Source: JAADDK01 sp964425415
GTDB lineage: Archaea; Thermoplasmatota; Thermoplasmata; Thermoplasmatales; Aciduliprofundaceae
Length of the DNA: 6,242 nt
Direction: 5' to 3'
Assembly: GCA_964425415.1 (NCBI GenBank)
Contig: CAYRMJ010000073.1
Span: 1-6,242, forward strand
Part shown: positions 1 through 6,192 of the stretch, piece by piece
Position numbering within the stretch: the first letter of the stretch is position 1
Layout: every line of letters starts with the position of its first letter
The notes under the pieces: generated by a model
What the model saw: only the letters and a program-made list of their open reading frames with translations
Database searches by the model: none
What the model was told of the DNA's origin: nothing
Program-made: the position numbers and the translations under genes

Positions 1-2
1 AT

Positions 3-130
3 GGCCGGGATAGGGTAGGGGCTATCCTGGGGGACTGTGGAAGTCCCTTTCTTGGAAAGATGATGGCTTTGCCTGTAAATTAAGGGGCTTCAGAAATCCC
101 CTGACCCGGGTTCAAATCCCGGTCCCGGCC
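3..130 (+). tRNA. tRNA-His (anticodon GTG), intron-containing
   Basis: The gene folds as a full cloverleaf once an intron is removed. The 7-bp acceptor stem is GCCGGGA (4-10) with TCCCGGC (123-129). The D-arm keeps A14, the GG pair and A21. The anticodon stem is GGGGA (30-34) with TCCCC (97-101), the anticodon GTG is at 37-39 after T36, the variable loop is 4 nt, and the T-arm is CCGGG-TTCAAAT-CCCGG (106-122). The histidine identity is supported independently by an encoded extra G at position 3 (G-1) facing discriminator C130, the hallmark used by histidyl-tRNA synthetase. CCA is not encoded. The mature tRNA would be 73 nt including G-1, before CCA addition. The promoter must lie left of the window. 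The priL start codon follows 4 nt after the 3' end. Confidence 0.95.
41..95 (+). other. tRNA-His intron, canonical 37/38 position
   Basis: This 55-nt intron lies directly 3' of nucleotide 37 of the tRNA. Its ends pair as an 8-bp helix (42-49 with 82-89, one G-U). The exon bases 35-37 pair with 91-93, followed by a T-T mismatch at 38/90. This leaves 3-nt bulges at 39-41 and 94-96. Cutting after the second base of each bulge gives exactly 40|41 and 95|96, so it is a slightly relaxed bulge-helix-bulge substrate for the archaeal splicing endonuclease. No open reading frame is present in the intron. Confidence 0.88.
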
Positions 131-134
131 CTGA

Positions 135-1199
135 ATGGGTCTTCGTAAACTTGCAAGATTTCCTTTTATGCCCGACGCCAAAGAGTATTTAAAGGGAATT
201 TCCGTTGATGATTTAATCAGCCAGATGATTTATGCCAATGCGCGGGAACTCGGATTTCAGAGGCTCAAATCCGCCGTAAGCGGTGAGGAGTTCAACATGC
301 CTCCATTGAGGAACGAAATAATACAGAGGGATGTTTTTCTTTCGTTCATATTTGCGAAGTTGCTTCTGATTGCCATGCAGGACCCGATAATGACGCGGAG
401 ATTCGCAAATGCTGAGAGAGACAGGCTTGAAAAAAATTTGCTGGACGTGAACGAAGACATACCGCTGGTAGCTCAATCGTTTGGAATCAATTTTGAGGCG
501 ATGAATGATAGAATTTACAGAATCCATTTCATTGATTTCATCAGGTATGGAAAGGCGTTCAACAGCGATGAATTCAGGTTAATAAATTACCCGCTCAAAG
601 GTGGATGGTTAAATGTTAAAAAGGGCACATTCATAAAAATCATCAGGGAAGCATTCGTTGAGAATTTCGTTAATGACATAGAAGCACAAGCTGAAAAATC
701 AAAAATGCTTAAAAAACCTCTTCAATCATACATAGCGGAATTGGAATCGTTGAAGGATGCGTATCTATCCACATACACGGGAGAGGAACTCGGCGATGTT
801 GAAGTGGATGCGTTTCCGCCGTGCATGAAGAACATAATCACGCGTATAAAAGAGGGCATGAACGTGTCTCACGAAGCTCGCTTTGTCGTGGTCACATTTC
901 TCCATCGCATAGGAATGAGCAATGAAGAGATTTTGAAAATATTTGCCACAGTTCCCGATTTCAGAAAGGATTTGACAGAGTATCAAATCAAGCACATAAC
1001 GGGTGAAACCTCTGGAAAGGAATACAAAGTGCCCAAATGCGCAACGCTCCGCGCATACGGGCTTTGCGTCAGGGACGTGGCGAAGGATAAGCTCTGCTAC
1101 AAAGAGTGGATGACATACCCTCTACTTTATTACAAAATGAAAAAAGAAAAAATTAAGAAAGGCTCTTCCAAATTGAATAAAAACGCTGAACAGCAGTGA
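135..1199 (+). CDS. priL: DNA primase large subunit PriL (iron-sulfur subunit)
   Basis: PriL is the regulatory large subunit of the archaeal/eukaryotic-type primase. It works with catalytic PriS to make RNA primers for replication. The 354-residue length suits archaeal PriL. The N-terminus LARFPFMPDAKEY (residues 6-18) matches the usual PriL opening, which supports the start at 135 over the internal ATG at 168. The C-terminal domain carries the four expected cluster cysteines: C230 (FPPC), C302 (PKC), C311 (YGLC) and C321 (LCY). They ligate a [4Fe-4S] cluster in the family. The protein ends in a lysine-rich tail. The gene begins 4 nt after tRNA-His and has no visible promoter or Shine-Dalgarno sequence, so it probably shares the tRNA transcript. 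Its last 47 nt overlap the convergent phosphatidyltransferase gene. No gene for PriS is in the window. Confidence 0.95.
   Translation: MGLRKLARFPFMPDAKEYLKGISVDDLISQMIYANARELGFQRLKSAVSGEEFNMPPLRNEIIQRDVFLSFIFAKLLLIAMQDPIMTRRFANAERDRLEKNLLDVNEDIPLVAQSFGINFEAMNDRIYRIHFIDFIRYGKAFNSDEFRLINYPLKGGWLNVKKGTFIKIIREAFVENFVNDIEAQAEKSKMLKKPLQSYIAELESLKDAYLSTYTGEELGDVEVDAFPPCMKNIITRIKEGMNVSHEARFVVVTFLHRIGMSNEEILKIFATVPDFRKDLTEYQIKHITGETSGKEYKVPKCATLRAYGLCVRDVAKDKLCYKEWMTYPLLYYKMKKEKIKKGSSKLNKNAEQQ
1140..1152 (-). terminator. Oligo-T terminator of the minus-strand operon
   Basis: Read on the minus strand, TTTTTTCTTTTTT begins directly after the TAA stop (1153-1155) of the phosphatidyltransferase gene and is followed by another T-rich stretch. 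Archaeal RNA polymerase stops at such U-tracts without needing a hairpin. The same bases encode K336, K337, E338 and K339 of PriL on the plus strand. Terminator activity is inferred from sequence and position. Confidence 0.6.
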
Positions 1200-1737
1200 T
1201 ATTTCCTAAAACTGAAAAAATTATGAGAACCCAATCTGTAACAGAGAAGTAGTAGCCCCACCATATAATTTGCACAACAGGCAGAATCATTAAAATCACT
1301 AACCTATCAGCACGACCAAGAATGCCACCATAGAACCTTCCAACCCCAATAGCTTGGGCCTGTGTGCCAAGATAACTTGTGAGATAAACTCCAACCAGTG
1401 CAAATACACCTATCCATAGTGTTGCATAACTGCTAAAAATTATGCCCAGCATAATGAAAGTATCCGCATACCTATCAACGGCGTGATCCAGAAAATCACC
1501 TTTTTTGGAGGATATGCCCCTCATACGCGCAACCTTTCCATCAATGGCATCAAGTAATGCAGAAAATATGATGCAAATAAAAGATAAAATTAGGAAATTT
1601 AGGTAGTAAAAAATACCCGCAAAAGCTGCGAAAATCAAAGAAATTCCTGTGATGGAATTGGGACTCAATTTTAAAAATGGTTTTGAGATAAAAGTCAAAA
1701 TACCGTCCACATTTGTACGATATTTGTTTAGTACCAT
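1153..1737 (-). CDS. CDP-alcohol phosphatidyltransferase, probable archaetidylinositol phosphate synthase
   Basis: This is an integral membrane enzyme of 194 residues that transfers a phosphoryl-alcohol from a CDP-lipid. The family signature D-X2-DG-X2-AR-X8-G-X3-D-X3-D is perfect: D63, D66, G67, A70, R71, G80, D84 and D88. These residues bind the metal and CDP in known structures. About five to six hydrophobic segments surround it. A PNSIT motif precedes the first membrane helix, and a GRADRLVIL segment near residue 141 resembles the ERxERLIIL segment of archaeal inositol-phosphate enzymes. The likely reaction is therefore CDP-archaeol plus inositol 1-phosphate giving archaetidylinositol phosphate and CMP. 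Serine or glycerol-phosphate specificity cannot be excluded. The start ATG overlaps the upstream kinase gene by 10 nt and has a strong Shine-Dalgarno sequence. The 3' end overlaps priL by 47 nt. Confidence 0.87.
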   Translation of the reverse strand: MVLNKYRTNVDGILTFISKPFLKLSPNSITGISLIFAAFAGIFYYLNFLILSFICIIFSALLDAIDGKVARMRGISSKKGDFLDHAVDRYADTFIMLGIIFSSYATLWIGVFALVGVYLTSYLGTQAQAIGVGRFYGGILGRADRLVILMILPVVQIIWWGYYFSVTDWVLIIFSVLGNITAVQRFYSIWKSLS

Positions 1738-2246
1738 TTCAAAATCTCCTCCATATAGTTTATTCTCTCTAAATACTTGTCTCCTTTACCTTCTATGATT
1801 TCTTCAATGGACTTAGCAACCTCTTCAGGCCTCTTGTGGGATGTGTCTATCTCAAATACTTTGTTGTATGGAAATTTAGCAAGTGCTTCGCCAGTTATCA
1901 GACCCATCGCTTCAGCTTCCACATTTTCCAATATTTTTAATTTTGAATACCCTCTTTCTTCAAGTCTATGCTTCAAAACATCTGGATTGCATCTTAGCAC
2001 AACCACGATATCAACGGGCATGTCATGTGAATAATGCCCTTCAACTATGATAACCTCGTCAGATTGCAAACTTTGGACCTTATCTTTTAGCTTCTCAATA
2101 TCCACCACAAAAGTATCTCGCTCCTCATCGTACTCTACCCGTGCATCTTCAAAATTGCCAAGACTTACAACCCTGTATTTATTCTTCAAAATATCAGAAA
2201 CAGAGGTCTTTCCTGTGCCGGGTGTGCCGGTAAGGGCGATTTTCAA
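1728..2246 (-). CDS. AK6/Fap7-type adenylate kinase (small-subunit ribosome maturation ATPase)
   Basis: This 172-residue P-loop kinase belongs to the AK6/Fap7/Hadd group, which has nucleoside-monophosphate kinase and ATPase activity. In yeast and archaea that group acts in maturation of the small ribosomal subunit, together with ribosomal protein S11. The Walker A motif GTPGTGKT is at residues 7-14, almost at the N-terminus as in the family. VEGHYSH (68-74) follows a hydrophobic strand, LRCNPDVLKHRLEERGYS (84-101) matches the NMP-kinase LID and adjacent region, and KILENVEAEAM fits the next helix. The start codon is TTG. It is preferred because it places the P-loop at the family position and has a GGGGTGA ribosome site 7 nt upstream. 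The gene lies 7 nt behind the large ATPase gene and overlaps the next gene by 10 nt. Confidence 0.9.
   Translation of the reverse strand: MKIALTGTPGTGKTSVSDILKNKYRVVSLGNFEDARVEYDEERDTFVVDIEKLKDKVQSLQSDEVIIVEGHYSHDMPVDIVVVLRCNPDVLKHRLEERGYSKLKILENVEAEAMGLITGEALAKFPYNKVFEIDTSHKRPEEVAKSIEEIIEGKGDKYLERINYMEEILKWY
1744..1752 (-). promoter_or_regulatory. Shine-Dalgarno site of the phosphatidyltransferase gene
   Basis: The minus strand reads GGAGGAGAT, close to the full archaeal consensus, and ends 6 nt before the ATG at 1737. It lies within the kinase coding sequence, so the phosphatidyltransferase can be translated from the shared mRNA without its own promoter. Confidence 0.75.
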
Positions 2247-2253
2247 TCACAGG

Positions 2254-2260
2254 TCACCCC
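2254..2260 (-). promoter_or_regulatory. Shine-Dalgarno site of the kinase gene, overlapping the upstream stop codon
   Basis: The minus strand reads GGGGTGA, with 7 nt to the TTG start at 2246. The TGA in this site is the stop codon of the large ATPase gene. Terminating ribosomes would therefore sit on the kinase ribosome-binding site, which suggests translational coupling and helps decide the TTG start. Confidence 0.7.
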
Positions 2261-5200
2261 TTCAAATTTGCAAGTCTCTTTTCAATCTCATCTGCCCATC
2301 TGCTCACATTTAAGCTCCGATATATGGCCAAAGCCTCTCTATAGTACTCCATTGCCGCGTTTTTGTCATGTTTTTCCATACACTCTGCAAATTCCCTGTA
2401 ATATTGTGCAACCCATTTCCTCTTGTTTCTCTTTTTATAGTAATCAATCACTTTGTTAAAGTAGATTATTGCATTGTTATAATCTGCCCGAGCGCATCTA
2501 ATCCTAGCTCTATACCTAGCCAAATACATTAACTCTTCCTCATCACCCACCTCCTCTGCTAATTTAATGGCATCCTCTAAAATATCTTCAGCCTCATTTA
2601 TTTTGTTTATTGCAATATAATAGTCCATCTTCAAATCATTGTACATCATTTTCACATTCACGTCCTCAGTGTTTCTAAGATAACGCTCTGCCAACTCTAT
2701 ATATTTCTCGGCAGCTTCTATGTTCCCCACCTCTAACTTCAAATCACCCAAGTAGAGATACGCAGATATTATTTCATTTATATAACTCTCACTTTTTGCT
2801 ATGTTAAGTGCATTGTTAAAGCATCTTCTTGCCTCCTCATAATAACGCACATACTTGTAAAATGACCCTAAATTCAAATATGTGCCGCACATGTTGAATG
2901 TATCTCCTACCTCCTCCGCATACTTATAACTCTTTTTCATGTACTCAATAGCCTGCATCATATCTCCACTATCTCCTTCTATCACCGCAAGATTGTTGTA
3001 AGAAATAGCCAAATCTCTTTTGTTTCCAATTTTATAGTTCATCTCCAAGGACAAAAGATAATAATTCTTGGCTTTTTCATAGTCACCCTTTAAATCATAT
3101 ATTAATGCAAGATTGTTGTATGCCTTTGACATATAATCGTAATTTCCAAGCTTCTCTGCAATCTCCAAATACTTTTTAAAGTACTCCAACGCATTGTCGG
3201 GCATGTTTTGCCTGTTGTATATCACACCAATCACATTGTAAGAGTTGGCTATTAAATCGTACTTTCCAGATTCTATAGCTTTGTCAAGTGCTTTCTTTGC
3301 CTTCTCAATGGCGATGTCATACTTGGAATAGTAATAATATACAATTGCAATGTTGCGATACGCTTCCGCTTCATCCTCCGCACTTCTGTACTTCTTCGCA
3401 TACTTCAGGTACTCATCAAGATACATTTCAGCTTCTTCAAAATCGCCCAAGTGCCACTTTACTATACCTATTTTTCCCGCAATGCGACCCTTTTGAAGAC
3501 CGCTTGCCAAATCTCTATACTTGGAAAAGGTTAGTAATGCTTTATCGTACTCTCCCAAACGCTCATAACATTCTCCAATCTTTGTTCCTATCTCCACTTC
3601 AGAACTTGCTCCCATTTCTATCGCTTTTTCATAATTGTGTATTGCCTTTCTATACTCGCCCATTATTCTGTGATAATCACCCACTTTTTCATATATCTTT
3701 ATAATTTCATCTTTTAAATTAAATTTAATGGCAATTTCCAAGGCCATCTTGTAATAATCCAAGGCATCTTTTATGGCTATATCCTTCACGCTCTTTTCAG
3801 CCGCCTTTTTCAGAAGATTTAAAGCCTTCAAATCCTTTGCGAAATAGTAATGTTTGGCTGCTTCCACCACATCTCCTCTCTTTCTGTAAATTTCACCTAA
3901 TTTCTTGTGAATGGAAAATCTCACATCTCTTGAAGCATTCTCATATATTATTTCACGATATATGCTGTATTTGAATTTCAATCCTCCATCATCTCTTTTC
4001 AAAAAACGGCCTTCAATTTTACTCAATCTTCTTTTCCATTCTGGATACACCATATCTAGTATCTCATAATCTGCTCTCTCTCCTATTGCTGAGAGCAACC
4101 ATAGAAAATTAAGAGTTCTGTCATCAAGAGACTCAAGTTGGAGTTCAACACTCTCCCGAATTGTATCAGGAATTCTGCTCACACCACCTTTGAAGTAGTC
4201 CAATAAACTTAGTGCGAGAAGAGGATTTCCCTCGCTCTTTTCGTATATGGCTTTTATTTGCTCATTATTTATGGCAGGCTCACGGACCTTCAAAAGCTCA
4301 CCGATGCCTTCCATGCTGAGCCCGCGAATACGCATCATATCCACATTTTCAAATCCCTGCATGTCCTCAATGATGTCCGCCAATTCTTCATCATATACTA
4401 TGTCCTCTGCCCGATAGGTAACAATTATCATGATTCTGCTGTGGGTTATATTCCTAGCAAGATATCTGAGTAACTCTAAAGAGCTTTTGTCAGCCCATTG
4501 TATATCCTCAAAAAGCATAAGAATAATGCGTTTCTTTGAATTATAATCAAGAAATCCAAATATTGTGTCGTAAAATTTTATTGCGTTTGCTTCTGTGAGC
4601 GTATCGTAAAACACCCGTCTCCGCGTAACAGAGCGGTCTGCTATGCTCATAAGCATGTCCTGATATGCATCGTTTAATGGTCCTGCAACGAAATAAACTT
4701 TGCGAGAGTGCATCTCTGCAAAATCCACCAGTGATTTCAGCCATGTGTAAACTTTTCTCACACCATTGTAATGAATTAGGTATGCCACACAGTCAACAAC
4801 CACGTCCTTTCCGTTCTCCATCTCCCTTGAAAGAACTTCAAAAATCTCAAAATCTATGCGATTGGGATCAAGTATTCCCTGTCCAACCACGTACTTGCCA
4901 CCCCCCCTTTTTGAGGAGATTACAACGTAATTTTCAGAATCAACCTCCTCAACTGAGTTTATCATCACGGATACTTCTCTATCTCTTCTACGCATGATTT
5001 CAAGAGATATTATGTCTTCAAAACAGGAAAAAAGCTTACTCTTTTCTTCCTCGGTGAGATGCTCGGACCATCCGGATACTATTACCGAATGCTCCCCTCC
5101 TAAAGCACCGTATAGTGTGTGGAGAAACTCCACAACTCTCTCTATTCCATTTAGATAAATTAGAAAGTTGATATTGTCTATGAATACCACGCGCCTTCCG

Positions 5201-5733
5201 CCTTCTTTTAGAAAATCCAGTATCCGAGGAAGGACCTCAAATTCAATATTGCTGGGATTTGCAAACTCCTTTTCGTTCTGTATCCCCGTGAGCCAAACTC
5301 CATTATTCGGCATTCTAACGGACATGCACAGACCTTTAACTTCCTTTGTGATCTCACTGTAAAGAGCATAACCTCCTCCGTTTTCAATCTCGTCAATAAA
5401 TACCATTCTAGGGCGCACAATGAGGTCCTGTGCAAGTTCGCGAACTCTTCTTCTCTCCTGCTCATTTTTAATGGTTTGCAAGTCTCCATAGTCTCTTAGT
5501 GCTTCATGGAATATGTGATATGGCGAATACTTCGTAGCAACAGATGCACGAGATTGCAGTATCTCCACATCCGAGAGTGTTTTGATAAATTCCTTAACAA
5601 GTTCCGTCTTACCAATACCTGCTGGTCCTTCAATCATTACAACCGTGCCCTCTCCTCTTTTGACTCTCTCAAAGTCTGTACGAATCCTATTCAACTCCCT
5701 CTCTCTATCCACAAATTTTTCGCACACAATCAT
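2254..5733 (-). CDS. STAND-type ATPase with two internal DUF835-like domains and a C-terminal TPR array
   Basis: This is a large cytoplasmic signalling-type ATPase of 1159 residues, counted from the preferred ATG at 5733; the open frame extends to an ATG at 5751. The N-terminus FVDRERELNRI is typical of AAA_16/STAND proteins. Walker A is GPAGIGKT (36-43), and Walker B is LMLFED (405-410) followed by IQWAD. A sensor-like TYRAED (439-444) and the STAND-type GNP motif (502-504) follow. Residues 535-600 resemble the winged helix of STAND proteins. From about residue 608 to the end are some 13 TPR repeats. Two DUF835-like domains (about 106-248 and 252-371) lie between Walker A and Walker B, a position normally spanned by under 100 residues. 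There is no signal peptide, membrane segment, DNA-binding HTH or recognisable effector. Its own TATA box precedes it, and the kinase gene follows after 7 nt. Function is unknown; a ligand- or partner-sensing switch is inferred. Confidence 0.88.
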   Translation of the reverse strand: MIVCEKFVDRERELNRIRTDFERVKRGEGTVVMIEGPAGIGKTELVKEFIKTLSDVEILQSRASVATKYSPYHIFHEALRDYGDLQTIKNEQERRRVRELAQDLIVRPRMVFIDEIENGGGYALYSEITKEVKGLCMSVRMPNNGVWLTGIQNEKEFANPSNIEFEVLPRILDFLKEGGRRVVFIDNINFLIYLNGIERVVEFLHTLYGALGGEHSVIVSGWSEHLTEEEKSKLFSCFEDIISLEIMRRRDREVSVMINSVEEVDSENYVVISSKRGGGKYVVGQGILDPNRIDFEIFEVLSREMENGKDVVVDCVAYLIHYNGVRKVYTWLKSLVDFAEMHSRKVYFVAGPLNDAYQDMLMSIADRSVTRRRVFYDTLTEANAIKFYDTIFGFLDYNSKKRIILMLFEDIQWADKSSLELLRYLARNITHSRIMIIVTYRAEDIVYDEELADIIEDMQGFENVDMMRIRGLSMEGIGELLKVREPAINNEQIKAIYEKSEGNPLLALSLLDYFKGGVSRIPDTIRESVELQLESLDDRTLNFLWLLSAIGERADYEILDMVYPEWKRRLSKIEGRFLKRDDGGLKFKYSIYREIIYENASRDVRFSIHKKLGEIYRKRGDVVEAAKHYYFAKDLKALNLLKKAAEKSVKDIAIKDALDYYKMALEIAIKFNLKDEIIKIYEKVGDYHRIMGEYRKAIHNYEKAIEMGASSEVEIGTKIGECYERLGEYDKALLTFSKYRDLASGLQKGRIAGKIGIVKWHLGDFEEAEMYLDEYLKYAKKYRSAEDEAEAYRNIAIVYYYYSKYDIAIEKAKKALDKAIESGKYDLIANSYNVIGVIYNRQNMPDNALEYFKKYLEIAEKLGNYDYMSKAYNNLALIYDLKGDYEKAKNYYLLSLEMNYKIGNKRDLAISYNNLAVIEGDSGDMMQAIEYMKKSYKYAEEVGDTFNMCGTYLNLGSFYKYVRYYEEARRCFNNALNIAKSESYINEIISAYLYLGDLKLEVGNIEAAEKYIELAERYLRNTEDVNVKMMYNDLKMDYYIAINKINEAEDILEDAIKLAEEVGDEEELMYLARYRARIRCARADYNNAIIYFNKVIDYYKKRNKRKWVAQYYREFAECMEKHDKNAAMEYYREALAIYRSLNVSRWADEIEKRLANLKG
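2317..3372 (-). repeat. TPR array with 40-residue period (protein-level repeats)
   Basis: In the C-terminal half of the ATPase, nine consecutive TPR helix pairs start every 39-41 residues, beginning near residue 788. Each has an AYxNLAxIY-like first helix, a G-D/x-Y turn and an A-xxYY/F second helix. Four less regular copies precede them. The longer spacer, often (K)xGN/GD plus a residue run, resembles the longer-spaced TPRs of TPR_12 type more than classical 34-residue repeats. At DNA level the units have diverged, but short matches remain, for example GCAAGATTGTTGTA near 2989 and near 3107. Confidence 0.85.
4621..4980 (-). other. Second, shorter DUF835-like domain within the ATPase
   Basis: Residues 252-371 repeat the core of the preceding domain. 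DPNRIDFEIFEVLSREMENG aligns with its PSNIEFEVLPRILDFLKEGG, KDVVVDCVAYLIHYNG aligns with RRVVFIDNINFLIYLNG, and both continue into a helix and a final strand ending in AG or SG. The part before the DPN motif is shorter than in the first copy. This looks like an old tandem duplication with divergence. Confidence 0.65.
4990..5418 (-). other. First DUF835 domain within the ATPase
   Basis: Residues 106-248 of the ATPase carry the DUF835 pattern: a GGGYALYSE strand, a WLT tripeptide, a PSNIE segment, a helix ending LKEGG, then RRVVFIDNINFLIYLNG and a helix with FLHTLYG. DUF835 occurs mainly in archaea, often attached to sensory or signalling domains, and has no assigned biochemical function. It starts about 63 residues after the Walker A lysine. 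Confidence 0.75.
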
Positions 5734-5750
5734 AAGATATGCACATCTCA

Positions 5751-5758
5751 TATTTATA
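5751..5758 (-). promoter_or_regulatory. TATA box of the large ATPase gene
   Basis: The minus strand reads TATAAATA inside CACCTATAAATATG. The box overlaps the ATG at 5751, so that codon cannot begin a normal transcript from this promoter. The ATG at 5733 lies about 22 nt from the centre of the box, consistent with a leaderless or nearly leaderless mRNA starting there. No Shine-Dalgarno sequence precedes 5733. Confidence 0.68.
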
Positions 5759-5792
5759 GGTGTTTCAACATCACTCTTTGATCTCTTCCCTG

Positions 5793-6137
5793 TTAATATT
5801 CCGAGGTCATTACCGTGCCCAATACCACTGCTGTAAGCCCTGCGGATATCAAGCCCAATGCTATGCCGCCCCAGAGCGGATTTATGTCCAGCAACTTACC
5901 TATCGCAACGCTCATAACAAACATCGCACTTCCAACTCCCAATATCACTGGCAATATATGCGTCACAAAGTAACTGCTCATCGCTTCCTTCCCTTTCTTT
6001 GCCGCATCCCATAGGCCCTCTCCTATGCTGTATATTCCTTCCCATACCTTCTTCAAAAACGTCTCTATATAATTTTTCACCAGCGATTTTATCGCTCCTA
6101 TGAGCCTTTTAATCAATGTATTTGCCACTTTATTCAT
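5793..6137 (-). CDS. Small membrane protein with N-terminal amphipathic helix, function unknown
   Basis: I do not recognise this protein. The open frame runs to an ATG at 6218 (141 residues), with an in-frame TGA 12 nt further upstream, so it is complete. I prefer the ATG at 6137 (114 residues) because a TATA box at 6185-6192 lies inside the longer frame and predicts a transcript start near 6162. GAGGT also sits just before the ATG at 6137, although the 1-nt gap is short. The first 35 residues form a long amphipathic helix with hydrophobic residues every 3-4 positions and many lysines on the other face. Two hydrophobic segments follow at about 56-79 and 87-109, joined by a short loop with the sequence DINP. 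There is no signal peptide or cysteine motif. It ends 34 nt before the TATA box of the ATPase gene and points the same way, so read-through is possible. A membrane partner for the ATPase is only a possibility. Confidence 0.7.
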   Translation of the reverse strand: MNKVANTLIKRLIGAIKSLVKNYIETFLKKVWEGIYSIGEGLWDAAKKGKEAMSSYFVTHILPVILGVGSAMFVMSVAIGKLLDINPLWGGIALGLISAGLTAVVLGTVMTSEY

Positions 6138-6184
6138 TACCTCTATTATTGATTCTATGAAATCATCGTAGCTTATGATTCCTA

Positions 6185-6192
6185 TATTTAAA
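6185..6192 (-). promoter_or_regulatory. TATA box of the small membrane protein gene
   Basis: The minus strand reads TTTAAATA within TTTTTAAATATAGG, close to the archaeal TATA consensus. A start about 26 nt downstream would fall near 6162 and give a leader of roughly 25 nt before the ATG at 6137. No clear purine-rich BRE precedes it. Confidence 0.55.

Noticed and set aside
213..527. Minus-strand open frames opposite the start of priL
   Set aside because: They are antisense to conserved PriL sequence, with unrecognisable products and no signals.
1501..1506. A T6 run on the plus strand as a terminator for priL
   Set aside because: It lies 300 nt past the priL stop inside the phosphatidyltransferase gene and is isolated. 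No convincing plus-strand terminator was seen nearer to 1199.
2317..3372. Regular 120-nt periodicity that could suggest a DNA repeat or CRISPR-like array
   Set aside because: The period is explained by 40-residue TPR units in one continuous frame. The DNA matches are short and diverged, and there are no identical repeats with unique spacers.
3288..3704. A 138-residue open frame on the plus strand, opposite the TPR region
   Set aside because: It is antisense to a well-supported coding region, its product is rich in His, Pro, Ser, Leu and Cys with no family resemblance, and no promoter or ribosome site precedes it.
4665..4997. A 110-residue plus-strand open frame opposite the second DUF835 unit
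   Set aside because: It is a frame shadow of the ATPase gene with low-complexity Pro/Ser/Gln composition and no initiation signals.
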